From assembly GCA_025056155.1 (NCBI GenBank), contig JANWWL010000003.1, forward strand, positions 66,245-101,010: a stretch of DNA of 34,766 nt, written 5' to 3'. This document shows positions 1 to 7,591 of this stretch, in pieces. The position numbers were made by a program, and so were the translations under genes. Every line of letters begins with the position of its first letter. Positions within the stretch are counted from its first letter, which is position 1. This DNA comes from Sphingomonadaceae bacterium (GTDB lineage Bacteria; Pseudomonadota; Alphaproteobacteria; Sphingomonadales; Sphingomonadaceae). The notes beneath the pieces are model-generated. The model was not told the DNA's origin. It saw nothing but the letters and a program-made list of their open reading frames with translations, and did not search any database.

Positions 1-2
1 CC

Positions 3-773
3 GAGGCCGGCTGGACGCCCGGGGAGGAAGGGGCCCGCCGGCGCCTGGCGGAATTCCTGCCCAGGGCCGCCGCCTATGGGCGGCGCCGGGATTTCCCGGC
101 GGAGCCCGCCACCTCGCGCCTGTCGCCCCATCTGCACTTCGGGGAAATCTCGGCGGCGGCCGTCTGGCACGCCGTGGTGGACGCCATCGGCGCCCAGACC
201 GCGCAGCCCTTCACGCGGCAGCTCATCTGGCGCGACTTCGCCCGCGAGCTGATCCGCCAGCATCCGGATTCGGCCGAACGGCCGCACCGGCCCGCCTTCG
301 CCCGCATGGCCTGGACCGACGTGGCCACCGAGCCCGGCCGGTCGTGGCTTGCCGCTTGGCGGCAGGGGCGGACGGGCTATCCGCTTGTCGATGCGGGCAT
401 GCGCGAACTGTGGCAGACGGGCTGGATGCACAATCGCGTGCGCATGGTGGTGGGCAGCTTCCTAGTGAAGCACCTGGGGATCGATTGGCGCGAGGGCGAA
501 CGCTGGTTCTGGGACACGCTGCTGGACGCCGACCTGCCCAACAACGCCATGGGCTGGCAGTGGGTCACGGGCTCGGGTGTGGACGGCCAGCCGTTCCATC
601 GCATCTTTTCGCCCGTGCTCCAGGCCGAACGGTTCGACGCGCTGGCCTACATCCGCCGGTTCGCACCCGAATACGACGGCGTCGCGCCGGTGCGCCCGAT
701 CGTCGACCACGCAGAGGCCCGCGCCCGCGCCCTTGCCCGCCTGGCGGCCTTGCGCGAGGACGCCGCGCCATGA
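3..773 (+). CDS. phrB: Deoxyribodipyrimidine photolyase, C-terminal part (5' truncated by window edge)
   Basis: This is the C-terminal portion of a cryptochrome/photolyase, the FAD enzyme that uses blue light to split cyclobutane pyrimidine dimers. The reading frame is open from the first bases, so the N-terminal antenna domain lies outside the window. Visible family motifs are WTPGE near the left edge, TSRLSPHLHFGEIS, the W-R-(D/E)-F segment, MRELWQTGWMHNRVRM and the FAD/DNA-binding stretch DADLPNNAMGWQWVTGSG. The end FRRFAPEY-like (YIRRFAPEY) plus an Ala/Arg-rich tail is typical of bacterial class I CPD photolyases. The stop codon overlaps the start of the next gene (ATGA), so the two are probably co-transcribed. 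Function is highly probable; CPD versus other photolyase subclass cannot be settled from the C-terminus alone. Confidence 0.93.
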   Translation, partial: EAGWTPGEEGARRRLAEFLPRAAAYGRRRDFPAEPATSRLSPHLHFGEISAAAVWHAVVDAIGAQTAQPFTRQLIWRDFARELIRQHPDSAERPHRPAFARMAWTDVATEPGRSWLAAWRQGRTGYPLVDAGMRELWQTGWMHNRVRMVVGSFLVKHLGIDWREGERWFWDTLLDADLPNNAMGWQWVTGSGVDGQPFHRIFSPVLQAERFDALAYIRRFAPEYDGVAPVRPIVDHAEARARALARLAALREDAAP

Positions 774-2155
774 CCGCGCCCGCCCTGCTCGAGACCCGGC
801 CACGCCGCAAGGCGCCGCGCCGCACCGCCCCCCCGGATCAGGGCCTGCGCAAGACCCAGATCGTCATCGTGGGCGGGGGGGCCGGGGGCCTCGAGCTCGC
901 ACGCCGGCTGGGTGCCCGCTTCGGCCGCCGACGGCACGACATCATCCTCATCGACCGCAGCCCCACGCACGTGTGGAAACCGCTGCTGCACGAGGTGGCC
1001 TGCGGGTCGCTCGATGCCAACCTCGACGAGGTGGGCTATCGCAGCCACGGCCACCGCTGGGGCTATCGCTACTTCCACGGCACGCTGTCGGGCATCGACC
1101 GCACGGCGCGAGAGGTGATCCTGGCCCCCCTCCTCGACACCGACGGCACCGAGCTCGTGGGCGAGCACCGCATTCGTTACGACTGGCTGGTGCTGGCCGT
1201 GGGCTCGATCACCAACGACTTCGGCACACCCGGCGTGCGCGAGCATTGCCTGTTCCTCGACGACCGGGCCCAGGCGGACCGGTTCCGGGAACGGCTGCTC
1301 AACCACTGCCTCAGGGTCTCGCGGCGGATGCTGGCGGGCGGCTCGGGTGAGGAGACCGTGAAGGTCGTGATCGTGGGCGGCGGAGCGACGGGCGTGGAGC
1401 TCGCCGCCGAACTCTACAACGCGGCCGCGGGCCTGCGGCACTATGGCCTCGAGGTGTTCGACGAAAGCCGGCTTCGGGTCACCCTGATCGAGGCGGGGCC
1501 GCGGATCCTGCCCGCCTTGCCCGAGAAGCTCGCGGCCGCGGCGCGCGAGGAGCTGCGCGAGCTGGGCGTCACCGTGGTCGAGGGGCGGAAGGTGACGGCC
1601 GCCGAGCGCGGGGGGGTGCGGCTGGACGACGGGCGGCGTATCGAAGGCGACCTCATCGTCTGGGCCACCGGCGTGCGGGGAGCGCCGCTGTTGTGCGGGA
1701 TCGGGGGGCTCGAGACGACGCCCTCGTGCCAACTGGTCGTCACCGAGACGCTGCAGACGACCCGAGACCCCCGCATCTTCGCACTTGGCGACTGCGCCTA
1801 CCTGAAACCTGATGGCGCCGACCGACCGGTGCCACCGCGCGCACAGGCCGCCCACCAGATGGCCGAGACCGTGTATCGCAACCTGCTGGCGGCGATGGCG
1901 GGTCGGCCCTTGCGACGGTTCGTCTACCGCGACCGTGGAAGCCTCGTCTCGCTGTCGCGCTTCTCGACCGTGGGCAGCCTGATGGGCAACCTGGTGGGCG
2001 GGCGGATGGCGATCGAAGGGCGGCTGGCGCGCCTCATGTACCTTTCGCTCTACCGCATGCACCTGTTGGCCATCCACGGTTGGCTCAAGGGCCTGGCCCT
2101 CATCCTCGTGGGCCACGTGAACGCGGTGGTCCGCCCCCGGCTCAAGCTTCACTAG
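770..2155 (+). CDS. ndh: Type II NADH dehydrogenase (NDH-2)
   Basis: This is a 461-aa FAD-dependent oxidoreductase that passes electrons from NADH to quinone without pumping protons, at the inner face of the membrane. The first dinucleotide-binding motif is IVIVGGGAGGLELA (residues 31-44). The second is VVIVGGGATGVELAAEL (about 199-215). FALGDCAYL (about 338-346) is the second FAD contact. The C-terminal basic/hydrophobic segment (MYLSLYRMHLLAIHGWLKG) fits the amphipathic membrane anchor of NDH-2. I chose the ATG at 770 because it overlaps the photolyase stop and leaves a short basic leader before the first Rossmann strand; longer in-frame extensions run through the photolyase gene and are not credible. 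It is convergent with the next gene, and the two 3' ends overlap by 14 nt. Confidence 0.93.
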   Translation: MTAPALLETRPRRKAPRRTAPPDQGLRKTQIVIVGGGAGGLELARRLGARFGRRRHDIILIDRSPTHVWKPLLHEVACGSLDANLDEVGYRSHGHRWGYRYFHGTLSGIDRTAREVILAPLLDTDGTELVGEHRIRYDWLVLAVGSITNDFGTPGVREHCLFLDDRAQADRFRERLLNHCLRVSRRMLAGGSGEETVKVVIVGGGATGVELAAELYNAAAGLRHYGLEVFDESRLRVTLIEAGPRILPALPEKLAAAAREELRELGVTVVEGRKVTAAERGGVRLDDGRRIEGDLIVWATGVRGAPLLCGIGGLETTPSCQLVVTETLQTTRDPRIFALGDCAYLKPDGADRPVPPRAQAAHQMAETVYRNLLAAMAGRPLRRFVYRDRGSLVSLSRFSTVGSLMGNLVGGRMAIEGRLARLMYLSLYRMHLLAIHGWLKGLALILVGHVNAVVRPRLKLH

Positions 2156-3080
2156 CGGCCGGTTCGGCCAGGGCGGCGGCGAGCGCCGGTGCCAGCGCGA
2201 TGGCGTTCGAGGGGTGGGCCACGCTGTCGGTCGACACGAGGCGGGCGAGCGATCCTTCGAGGCGGGCGAGGTCGTCGGGGCCGATCAGGGCGTGCACCAC
2301 GACCGCCACGGGGGCGGCCAGCCCCAGCGCGTCGAGGGCCCGGGCGGCGGCCGCCAGCGTTCCACCGGTGCCCGCGATGTCGTCGACGAGCACCGGCCGA
2401 AAGCCGGGCGGCGGCGCCTCCTCGGGCTCGACCTCCACCGCGCGGAGCCCGTGCCGGCGCTTGCGCATCATCAGCAGGGGCGCGTCGAGCGCCTTGGCCA
2501 CCGCACCAGCCCATTGCCGGCTTTCGGCGTCGGGCCCCACCACCAGCGGCCGGTCGACGTGGACGGCGATCCAGCGGGCGACCAGCGGAGCCGACGCCAC
2601 GGCACGCGCCGGAATCGTGAAGAGTTCCGCAAGGCTTGCGATGCGGTGGAGGTGGGGGTCGACGGTCACCACCTCGTCGAACCAGGCCGAAAGCCACCGG
2701 GCGAAGATCCGGGCCGAGACGCCCTCGCCCGGAGCGAACGCCGTGTCCTGCCGCAGGTAGGGAAGATAGGGGCTGACCAGCCGCACCCGGGTGGCCCCCT
2801 GGTCACGCGCGGCACCGGCCGCCAGCAGGAGGGGCGCGAGTTGCGGCTCGGGCCGGGCGAGCGAGCAGAACAGGTCGACTGCGCGGCCCTCGACGGGGGT
2901 GAGCAGGCGCACGCGGCTTTCGCCTTCGGGGAACCGGTCCACCTGCAGGCGGCCGGGCTCATGCACTTCGTGGCCGGCAAGGCGGCGGGCCGCCTCTTCG
3001 TGACCGGGCAGCGCGAACAGAAGCGGCGGTGCGGTCACGGGCAGTCCGCCTGGGGTCGGCGTGGCAAACGCATCCGGCAT
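2142..3080 (-). CDS. Ribose-phosphate pyrophosphokinase (PRPP synthetase) family protein
   Basis: This is a 312-aa member of the PRPP synthetase family, which transfers pyrophosphate from ATP to ribose 5-phosphate. Two phosphoribosyltransferase-like halves are recognisable. Conserved parts are RFPEGESRVRL (about 49-60), SPYLPYLRQD (103-112; the classical form is Y-x-x-Y-x-R-Q-D), VDPHLHR (140-146), VVGPDAESRQWA (180-191) and the ribose-phosphate loop VDDIAGTGGTL (232-242). The sequence departs from canonical housekeeping Prs: the N-terminus is Pro/Gly-rich and the usual flexible-loop KRR reads KRRHG. It may therefore be a second, specialised copy. A GTG about 14 codons downstream of the chosen ATG is an alternative start. 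It diverges from the MarR gene across a 143-bp gap. Confidence 0.85.
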   Translation of the reverse strand: MPDAFATPTPGGLPVTAPPLLFALPGHEEAARRLAGHEVHEPGRLQVDRFPEGESRVRLLTPVEGRAVDLFCSLARPEPQLAPLLLAAGAARDQGATRVRLVSPYLPYLRQDTAFAPGEGVSARIFARWLSAWFDEVVTVDPHLHRIASLAELFTIPARAVASAPLVARWIAVHVDRPLVVGPDAESRQWAGAVAKALDAPLLMMRKRRHGLRAVEVEPEEAPPPGFRPVLVDDIAGTGGTLAAAARALDALGLAAPVAVVVHALIGPDDLARLEGSLARLVSTDSVAHPSNAIALAPALAAALAEPAASEA

Positions 3081-3187
3081 TCCAACCCCGCCCTCCGCCC
3101 AAGGTCAACGCCTGGGCGACGACGACCGGGCGGTGACCATCGTGTCCGCCCTGCCATCGACCGCCCCTGGCAGGACAAGAAAACCTG

Positions 3188-3203
3188 ATTGAATGTCATC
3201 AAT
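3188..3203. promoter_or_regulatory. Candidate MarR-family operator (inverted repeat)
   Basis: ATTGA-N6-TCAAT is a perfect 5-bp inverted repeat in an unusually AT-rich pocket, 20 bp before the MarR start and in the divergent gap shared with the PRPP synthetase gene. MarR dimers commonly bind such short palindromes next to their own gene. The autoregulation itself is inferred. Confidence 0.4.
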
Positions 3204-3223
3204 GAAACAGGCACAGACCGTCC

Positions 3224-3679
3224 ATGGGCGCTCCCTTCCTGTTCCTCGCCTTGCTCGACCGCTTCCAGTGGTTCGAGCAGGCGTTCCGTTCGGCCCTGCC
3301 GGCAGTGGGCGACGTTCGCGTGAGCCGAGCACAGGCGCTGTTGCTGGCCAGCGTGTTGGCCGGAGAGCGGCGGCCGTCGCGGATCGCGCGGCGGCTGGGT
3401 GTCACGCGCCAGGCGGTGAGCCAACTGCTGGCCGACTGCGAGCGTCTCGGGCTGGTGCGGCTCGAGGCGGACCCGCGCGACGCGCGCGCCCGGGTGGTGC
3501 ACTTCACGCCCCAGGCGCGCGCGTTCGAGCGCGCGGGGCTCGAGGCCCTGTGCCGTGCTGAGGAGGAGCTTGGCCGGCGGGTGGGGGTCGAGCAGCTGGC
3601 GGCCTTGCGGGCCATTCTGGCGATCGACTGGGGTGCCGCACCGGCGGCCGCCCCCGAGCCCGCCGCCGCGGGCTCGTGA
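3224..3679 (+). CDS. MarR-family transcriptional regulator
   Basis: This is a 151-aa winged-helix regulator. The DNA-binding region spans about residues 45-100: a helix-turn-helix, PSRIARRLGVTRQAVSQLL, followed by the wing, RLEADPRDARARVVHFT. The D-x-R motif (DPRDARAR) is the MarR hallmark. The N-terminal helix (FLALLDRFQWFEQAFR) and C-terminal helices would form the dimer interface. The last 15 residues are an Ala/Pro tail. It is divergent from the PRPP synthetase gene, with a short inverted repeat just upstream, so it may control itself and possibly that neighbour. No ligand can be predicted. The ATG at 3224 has only a weak ribosome binding site, but no better in-frame start is seen. Confidence 0.85.
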   Translation: MGAPFLFLALLDRFQWFEQAFRSALPAVGDVRVSRAQALLLASVLAGERRPSRIARRLGVTRQAVSQLLADCERLGLVRLEADPRDARARVVHFTPQARAFERAGLEALCRAEEELGRRVGVEQLAALRAILAIDWGAAPAAAPEPAAAGS

Positions 3680-3817
3680 GCCCGCGACCGGCCCGGCCCG
3701 ACGCCACCTGGCCTGGAGCGCGTGCCGCGGGCGGCTTGCGGCCGGGCGAGGTTTCCACCGGGCCGGCGGTGGGAGGGGCGATGGGCGCCGGTTGGCCGGC
3801 AGGTCCGGCCCGAGTCG

Positions 3818-3893
3818 TGGTGCCGCCTGCCAGACTCGAACTGGCGACCTACGCATTACGAATGCGCCGCTCTACCGGCTGAGCTAAGGCGGC
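3818..3893 (-). tRNA. tRNA-Thr (CGU anticodon), CCA encoded
   Basis: Read on the minus strand, this folds as a complete cloverleaf. The acceptor stem is GCCGCCT/AGGCGGC, the D-stem GCTC/GAGC, and the anticodon stem GCGCA/TGCGT. The loop TTCGTAA gives anticodon CGT. The T-stem is GCCAG/CTGGC with loop TTCGAGT. The discriminator base is A, followed by a genome-encoded CCA at 3820-3818. Anticodon CGU reads ACG threonine codons, which fits the high-GC codon usage. Confidence 0.96.
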
Positions 3894-3945
3894 CCCGGCA
3901 GCTCGCGCGGCGCTAGCACGGGGCTTGGTGGCGGGCAAGCGAGCG

Positions 3946-3960
3946 GCTAGCCCGCGGCCC
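3946..3960. repeat. Left arm of a 15-bp inverted repeat flanking queF
   Basis: GCTAGCCCGCGGCCC abuts the queF start codon exactly. Its perfect reverse complement lies at 4419-4433, just after the queF stop. CTAG-containing 15-mers are unlikely to match by chance in this composition, but the function is unknown. Confidence 0.6.
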
Positions 3961-4413
3961 ATGGCGCACGAACCCCTGCACCTCGGCCGGCCTACCGCCC
4001 TTCCCACGTCGCCGGCGGCGGCCGTCCTCGACTATCCGCCCAACCCGCACCCGGGTCAGCTTTACCTGGTGCGCTTCACCTGCCCTGAGTTCACTTCCCT
4101 CTGCCCCGTCACCGGCCAGCCGGACTTCGCCCACCTGGTCATCGACTATGCGCCCCAGGACCGCATCGTCGAATCCAAGTCGCTCAAGCTGTTCCTGGGC
4201 AGCTTTCGCAACCACGCGGGCTTTCACGAGGAGGTGACGGTCGGCATCGGCCGGCGCCTCGTGGCCGAGATGGCGCCCCGGTGGCTGCGCATCGGCGGCT
4301 TCTGGTATCCCCGGGGGGGGATTCCTATCGACGTCTTCTGGCAGTCAGGCCCGCCGCCCGACGGCCTCTGGCTGCCCGACCCCGGCGTTCCTCCCTATCG
4401 GGGCAGGGGCTAG
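3961..4413 (+). CDS. queF: NADPH-dependent 7-cyano-7-deazaguanine (preQ0) reductase
   Basis: This 150-aa protein is a single-domain QueF, which reduces the nitrile of preQ0 to the aminomethyl group of preQ1 in queuosine tRNA-modification synthesis. The family signature is clear. [19 protein letters not shown] carries the catalytic Cys48, which forms the thioimide, and Asp55, the general acid. [20 protein letters not shown] (71-90) carries the QueF motif that binds NADPH/substrate, and Glu90. The length matches the short T-fold (B. subtilis) type and not the fused E. coli type. A TTG 12 codons upstream is in frame, but ATG 3961 matches the family's usual length. The gene sits alone after tRNA-Thr and is bracketed by a 15-bp inverted repeat; other queuosine genes are not in the window. 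Confidence 0.95.
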   Translation: MAHEPLHLGRPTALPTSPAAAVLDYPPNPHPGQLYLVRFTCPEFTSLCPVTGQPDFAHLVIDYAPQDRIVESKSLKLFLGSFRNHAGFHEEVTVGIGRRLVAEMAPRWLRIGGFWYPRGGIPIDVFWQSGPPPDGLWLPDPGVPPYRGRG

Positions 4414-4433
4414 CCGGCGGGCCGCGGGCTAGC
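4409..4433 (+). terminator. Hairpin at the queF stop codon, possible terminator
   Basis: GCTAGCC and GGCTAGC form a 7-bp stem across an 11-nt GC-rich loop overlapping the queF TAG. No T-run follows, so intrinsic termination is only possible. The right half also belongs to the 15-bp repeat arm at 4419-4433. Confidence 0.35.
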
Positions 4434-4465
4434 AGGCACGCCACGACCGACACGGGAGGTTGCCC

Positions 4466-5596
4466 ATGCCCGGACCGCTCGCTGGCATCCGCATCGTCGA
4501 GATGGCGGGAATCGGCCCCGGCCCCTTCTGCGGCATGATGCTGGCGGATCACGGTGCCGAGGTCGTCCGCGTCGACCGGCCCGGCCGCGCCGCGCCCGAG
4601 CCAGTGCTGGGTCGCAGCCGCCGCTCAATCGTGGTGGACCTGAAGACCCCGGAAGGAGTGGGCGTGGTGCGCGACCTGGTGCGCACCGCCCACGGCCTGA
4701 TCGAGGGATTGCGCCCAGGGGTGATGGAACGGTTGGGCCTGGGCCCCGACGAGCTGCTCGCCCTCAACCCTCGCCTCGTCTATGGTCGGATGACCGGCTG
4801 GGGGCAGACCGGCCCCTACGCCCACGCCGCCGGCCACGACATCAACTACATCGCCCTGGCCGGCGCGCTGCACGCCTTTGGCCGGGCGGGCCAGAGGCCG
4901 ACGCCGCCCATCAACCTGATCGGCGACTTCGGCGGCGGCGGCATGCTGCTCGCCTTCGCCATGACGGCCGCCCTGCTGCACGCCGAGCGGACCGGCCAGG
5001 GCCAGGTGATCGACTGCGCCATGACGGAAGGCACGGCCGTCCTCATGGGCATGATCTGGGGCTTCTTGGGCCTGGGCGCCTGGCGCGACGAGCGCGGCGT
5101 GAACCTTCTCGACACGGGCGCCCACTTCTACGACGTCTACGAATGCGCCGACGGCCGCTACATCGCGCTGGGCTCGATCGAGCCCCAGTTCTACGCCGAG
5201 ATGCGTCGCCTGACCGGCCTCGACGCCGATCCCGACTTCGACCACCAGATGGATCAGGCCCGGTGGCCGGAGCTGAAGGAGCGGCTGGCCGCCGTGATCC
5301 GCACCCGCTCGCGGGCCGAATGGTGCGCGCGGATGGAAGGATCGGACGCGTGCTTCGCCCCCGTCCTCTCGCTGACCGAAGCGCCCCATCACCCCCACCA
5401 CCAGGCGCGCGGCACCTTCGCCGAGGTGGGGGGGATGATCCAACCCATGCCTGCCCCGCGCTATTCGGCCACGCCCACGGCCACGCCTACCCCCCAGCCC
5501 CGGCCGGGCGCCCACACCGACGAGCTGCTGCGCGAGCTGGGCTACGACGACGCCCGCATCGCCGCCCTGCGGGCGGCGGGCGCCGTCGGCCCTTGA
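4466..5596 (+). CDS. Alpha-methylacyl-CoA racemase (CaiB/BaiF CoA-transferase family)
   Basis: This is a 376-aa class III CoA-transferase-fold enzyme. It is most like alpha-methylacyl-CoA racemase, which inverts 2-methyl-branched acyl-CoAs for beta-oxidation. The N-terminus MPGPLAGIRIVEMAGIGPGP and CGMMLADHGAEVVRVDR are typical. The catalytic pair of the racemase is present: His124 in AGHDINYIALAGAL and Asp154 in LIGDFGGGGM, matching His126/Asp156 of the mycobacterial enzyme. The small-domain QGQVIDCAMTEG segment is also present. Family CoA-transferases instead use an aspartate in a different context, so racemase is preferred. The start is ATG 4466, with GGGAGGT five bases upstream. The dGTPase-like gene begins 4 nt after its stop, implying co-transcription. 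Confidence 0.87.
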   Translation: MPGPLAGIRIVEMAGIGPGPFCGMMLADHGAEVVRVDRPGRAAPEPVLGRSRRSIVVDLKTPEGVGVVRDLVRTAHGLIEGLRPGVMERLGLGPDELLALNPRLVYGRMTGWGQTGPYAHAAGHDINYIALAGALHAFGRAGQRPTPPINLIGDFGGGGMLLAFAMTAALLHAERTGQGQVIDCAMTEGTAVLMGMIWGFLGLGAWRDERGVNLLDTGAHFYDVYECADGRYIALGSIEPQFYAEMRRLTGLDADPDFDHQMDQARWPELKERLAAVIRTRSRAEWCARMEGSDACFAPVLSLTEAPHHPHHQARGTFAEVGGMIQPMPAPRYSATPTATPTPQPRPGAHTDELLRELGYDDARIAALRAAGAVGP

Positions 5597-5600
5597 GCCG

Positions 5601-6761
5601 GTGGCGCCCTACGCCTGCCATCCGGCCCGCTCGCGCGGTCGGCTGCATCCGGAACCGCCCTCCCGGCTGCGCGACGCCTTCGCCCGCGACCGCGACCGGG
5701 TGATCCACGCCACGGCCTTCCGACGGCTGCGGCACAAGACCCAGGTGTTCGTAGCACCCGAGGGCGACCACTTCCGCGTGCGGCTGACGCACAGCCTGGA
5801 GGTGGCCCAGATCGCGCGCACGCTGGCCCGCGTGCTGCAGGTGAACGAGGACCTGACCGAAGTCGTGGCCCTGGCCCACGACGTGGGCCATCCCCCCTTC
5901 GGCCATGCGGGCGAGGAGGCCCTGGCCCGTGCGATGGCCCCCTTCGGCGGGTTCGACCACAACGGGCATGCCCTCAGGGTCCTCACGCGCCTGGAATATC
6001 GCACGCCCGCCTGGCCGGGCCTCAACCTGTCGTGGGAGGTGCTGGAGGGCCTGGCCAAGCACAACGGCCCGATGGCCCATCCGGGCTGGGCCCTGGCCGA
6101 GGTCGACCGCGAGTGGCCGCTGGACCTCGAGACCCATCCCGGCCTCGAAGCGCAGCTCGCCGCACTGGCCGACGACATTGCGTATTGCGCCCACGACCTG
6201 GACGACGGGATCCGGGCGGGCCTTGTGGACGTCGAGGAGGCAGCCGCGGCCGTGCCCCTTGTGGAACGCCTGTGGCAAGGCGTGCGCCAGACTTGGCCCC
6301 AGGAACGTGAGAGCCAGCGGCTGGTGCCCCCGCTGATCCGCGATCTGATCGGCGAGATGGTGGATGCGCTGCTTGCCGAAACGCGGGCGCGCCTCCAGCG
6401 GCTGGCCCCCGAGTTCCCGGACGACGTGCGCCGGGCGGGCGAGCCCCTGGTTGCCTTCCCCGAGGGCTTCATCCCTGAGCTCGAGCGGCTGCGGGCCTTC
6501 CTGGCCCAGCGCGTCTATCGCGCGGCGCCGGTCGACGCGCTCAAGGCGCCGGCTGCCCGGGTCGTGACCGAACTGCTCGACGCCTACCGCACCCACCCGG
6601 ACGAGATGCCGCCCCGCTGGCGCCCAGCGCCCGGCGCGGAGGCCACTGCGGTGGCGCGGGCCGCTCTCGACTATGTGGCGGGCATGACCGATCGGTTCGC
6701 CGCGGCCGAACACGCGCGGCTGACGGGCATGCGCGTCTTCCCGCCGGACCTGCCCCTGTAG
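5601..6761 (+). CDS. dgt: Deoxyguanosinetriphosphate triphosphohydrolase-like HD protein
   Basis: This is a 386-aa HD-superfamily phosphohydrolase of the dGTPase type, which removes triphosphate from dNTPs. Signature elements are RDRDRVIHATAFRRLRHKTQVF (30-50), the metal ligand His64 in VRLTHSLEVAQIAR, the HD pair His93-Asp94 in ALAHDVGHPPFGHAGE, and a later Asp in ALADDIAYCAHDLDD. The motif FDHNGHALRVL is also typical. The length matches the type 2 dGTPase-like proteins of alphaproteobacteria. The start is GTG 5601, four bases after the racemase stop; no ATG lies nearby. It converges on hmuV. In many relatives dgt precedes argS; that neighbour is absent here. Confidence 0.92.
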   Translation: MAPYACHPARSRGRLHPEPPSRLRDAFARDRDRVIHATAFRRLRHKTQVFVAPEGDHFRVRLTHSLEVAQIARTLARVLQVNEDLTEVVALAHDVGHPPFGHAGEEALARAMAPFGGFDHNGHALRVLTRLEYRTPAWPGLNLSWEVLEGLAKHNGPMAHPGWALAEVDREWPLDLETHPGLEAQLAALADDIAYCAHDLDDGIRAGLVDVEEAAAAVPLVERLWQGVRQTWPQERESQRLVPPLIRDLIGEMVDALLAETRARLQRLAPEFPDDVRRAGEPLVAFPEGFIPELERLRAFLAQRVYRAAPVDALKAPAARVVTELLDAYRTHPDEMPPRWRPAPGAEATAVARAALDYVAGMTDRFAAAEHARLTGMRVFPPDLPL

Positions 6762-6830
6762 CCCGATCATCCTGCCGCGCCCACGCGCCGGCACGGCGGC
6801 CGTGTGGGCCGGGGATGTGGCCGCGGCCCT

Positions 6831-7586
6831 TCAGGCGGCCAGGTGGCGGGCCTCGGCCGGGTCCAGCCCGAACCAGCGCGCGATGAGGGGCGGGGCCAGC
6901 GCTTCGCTCGCCGGGCCCCACGCGCGCACGCGGCCTTCGGCCAACAGCATCACACGGTCGGCCAGGCGGCGGGCCAAGGCCAGGTCGTGAAGGCTCGCCA
7001 CCAGCGTGATCCCCTGGCGAGCACGGTGGCGCAGTTCCTGGGCCAGGGCCACCTGGTGGCGCAGGTCGAGGCCCGTGGTGGGCTCGTCGAGCAGCAGCAG
7101 GGGGGCAAGACCCGCCTGGCGCGCGCCTTCGGCCTGGACGAGCACGCGGGCCAGGTGCACGCGTTGCGCTTCGCCGCCCGACAGCGTGGTGACGGGCCGG
7201 TGGGCCAGCGGCCCGAGATCGCAGGCCGCCAGGGCGTCCGCCACCAGCCGGTCGCCCGGCGCGCGGTCGCCTGCCAGGCCATGGGGATGAAGCCCCATGG
7301 CCACCACCTCGTGCACGGTGAAGGCGAAGGCCACCGACGGCCGTTGGGGCAGGAGGGCCCGCACGCGCGCCCAGGCGCGCGGGGAAGGGCGGGCGAGGCC
7401 GTGGTGAACGAGCGTGCCGGCCGCGGGCTTGAGGTCGCCGGCCAGGGCCGCAAGCAGCGTCGACTTCCCCGCACCGTTGGGCCCCACGAGCACCGTGAGG
7501 CTGCCGGGCTCGAGATCGAACGTCACGTCCTCGAGCACGCGCCGGCCGTGGCGGACAAGTGCCAAGTGCCGCGCCTCGACCCGCAT
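6831..7586 (-). CDS. hmuV: Heme ABC transporter ATP-binding protein
   Basis: This 251-aa ATPase powers hemin import. The Walker A motif is VGPNGAGKST (34-43). The signature is TTLSGGEAQRVHLARVL, Walker B is LLLLDEPTTGLD, and the switch His lies in VASLHDLALA. The insertion HGLARPSPRAWARVRALLPQRPSVAFAFTVHEVV is characteristic of HmuV. The C-terminal end ARWFGLDP is also family-like. The ATG at 7586 starts 5 nt after the permease stop. It is the last gene of the hmuSTUV operon and converges with the dGTPase gene across 69 bp. Confidence 0.93.
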   Translation of the reverse strand: MRVEARHLALVRHGRRVLEDVTFDLEPGSLTVLVGPNGAGKSTLLAALAGDLKPAAGTLVHHGLARPSPRAWARVRALLPQRPSVAFAFTVHEVVAMGLHPHGLAGDRAPGDRLVADALAACDLGPLAHRPVTTLSGGEAQRVHLARVLVQAEGARQAGLAPLLLLDEPTTGLDLRHQVALAQELRHRARQGITLVASLHDLALARRLADRVMLLAEGRVRAWGPASEALAPPLIARWFGLDPAEARHLAA

Positions 7587-7591
7587 GTGCC

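Noticed and set aside
344-769. N-terminal extension of the NDH-2 frame
   Set aside because: The extension lies wholly inside the photolyase gene in another frame; ATG 770 overlaps the photolyase stop and gives a normal NDH-2 N-terminus.
2080-2760. Plus-strand frame opposite the PRPP synthetase gene
   Set aside because: It gives an Ala/Ser/Arg-rich product with no domain, whereas the minus strand has the PRPP synthetase motifs.
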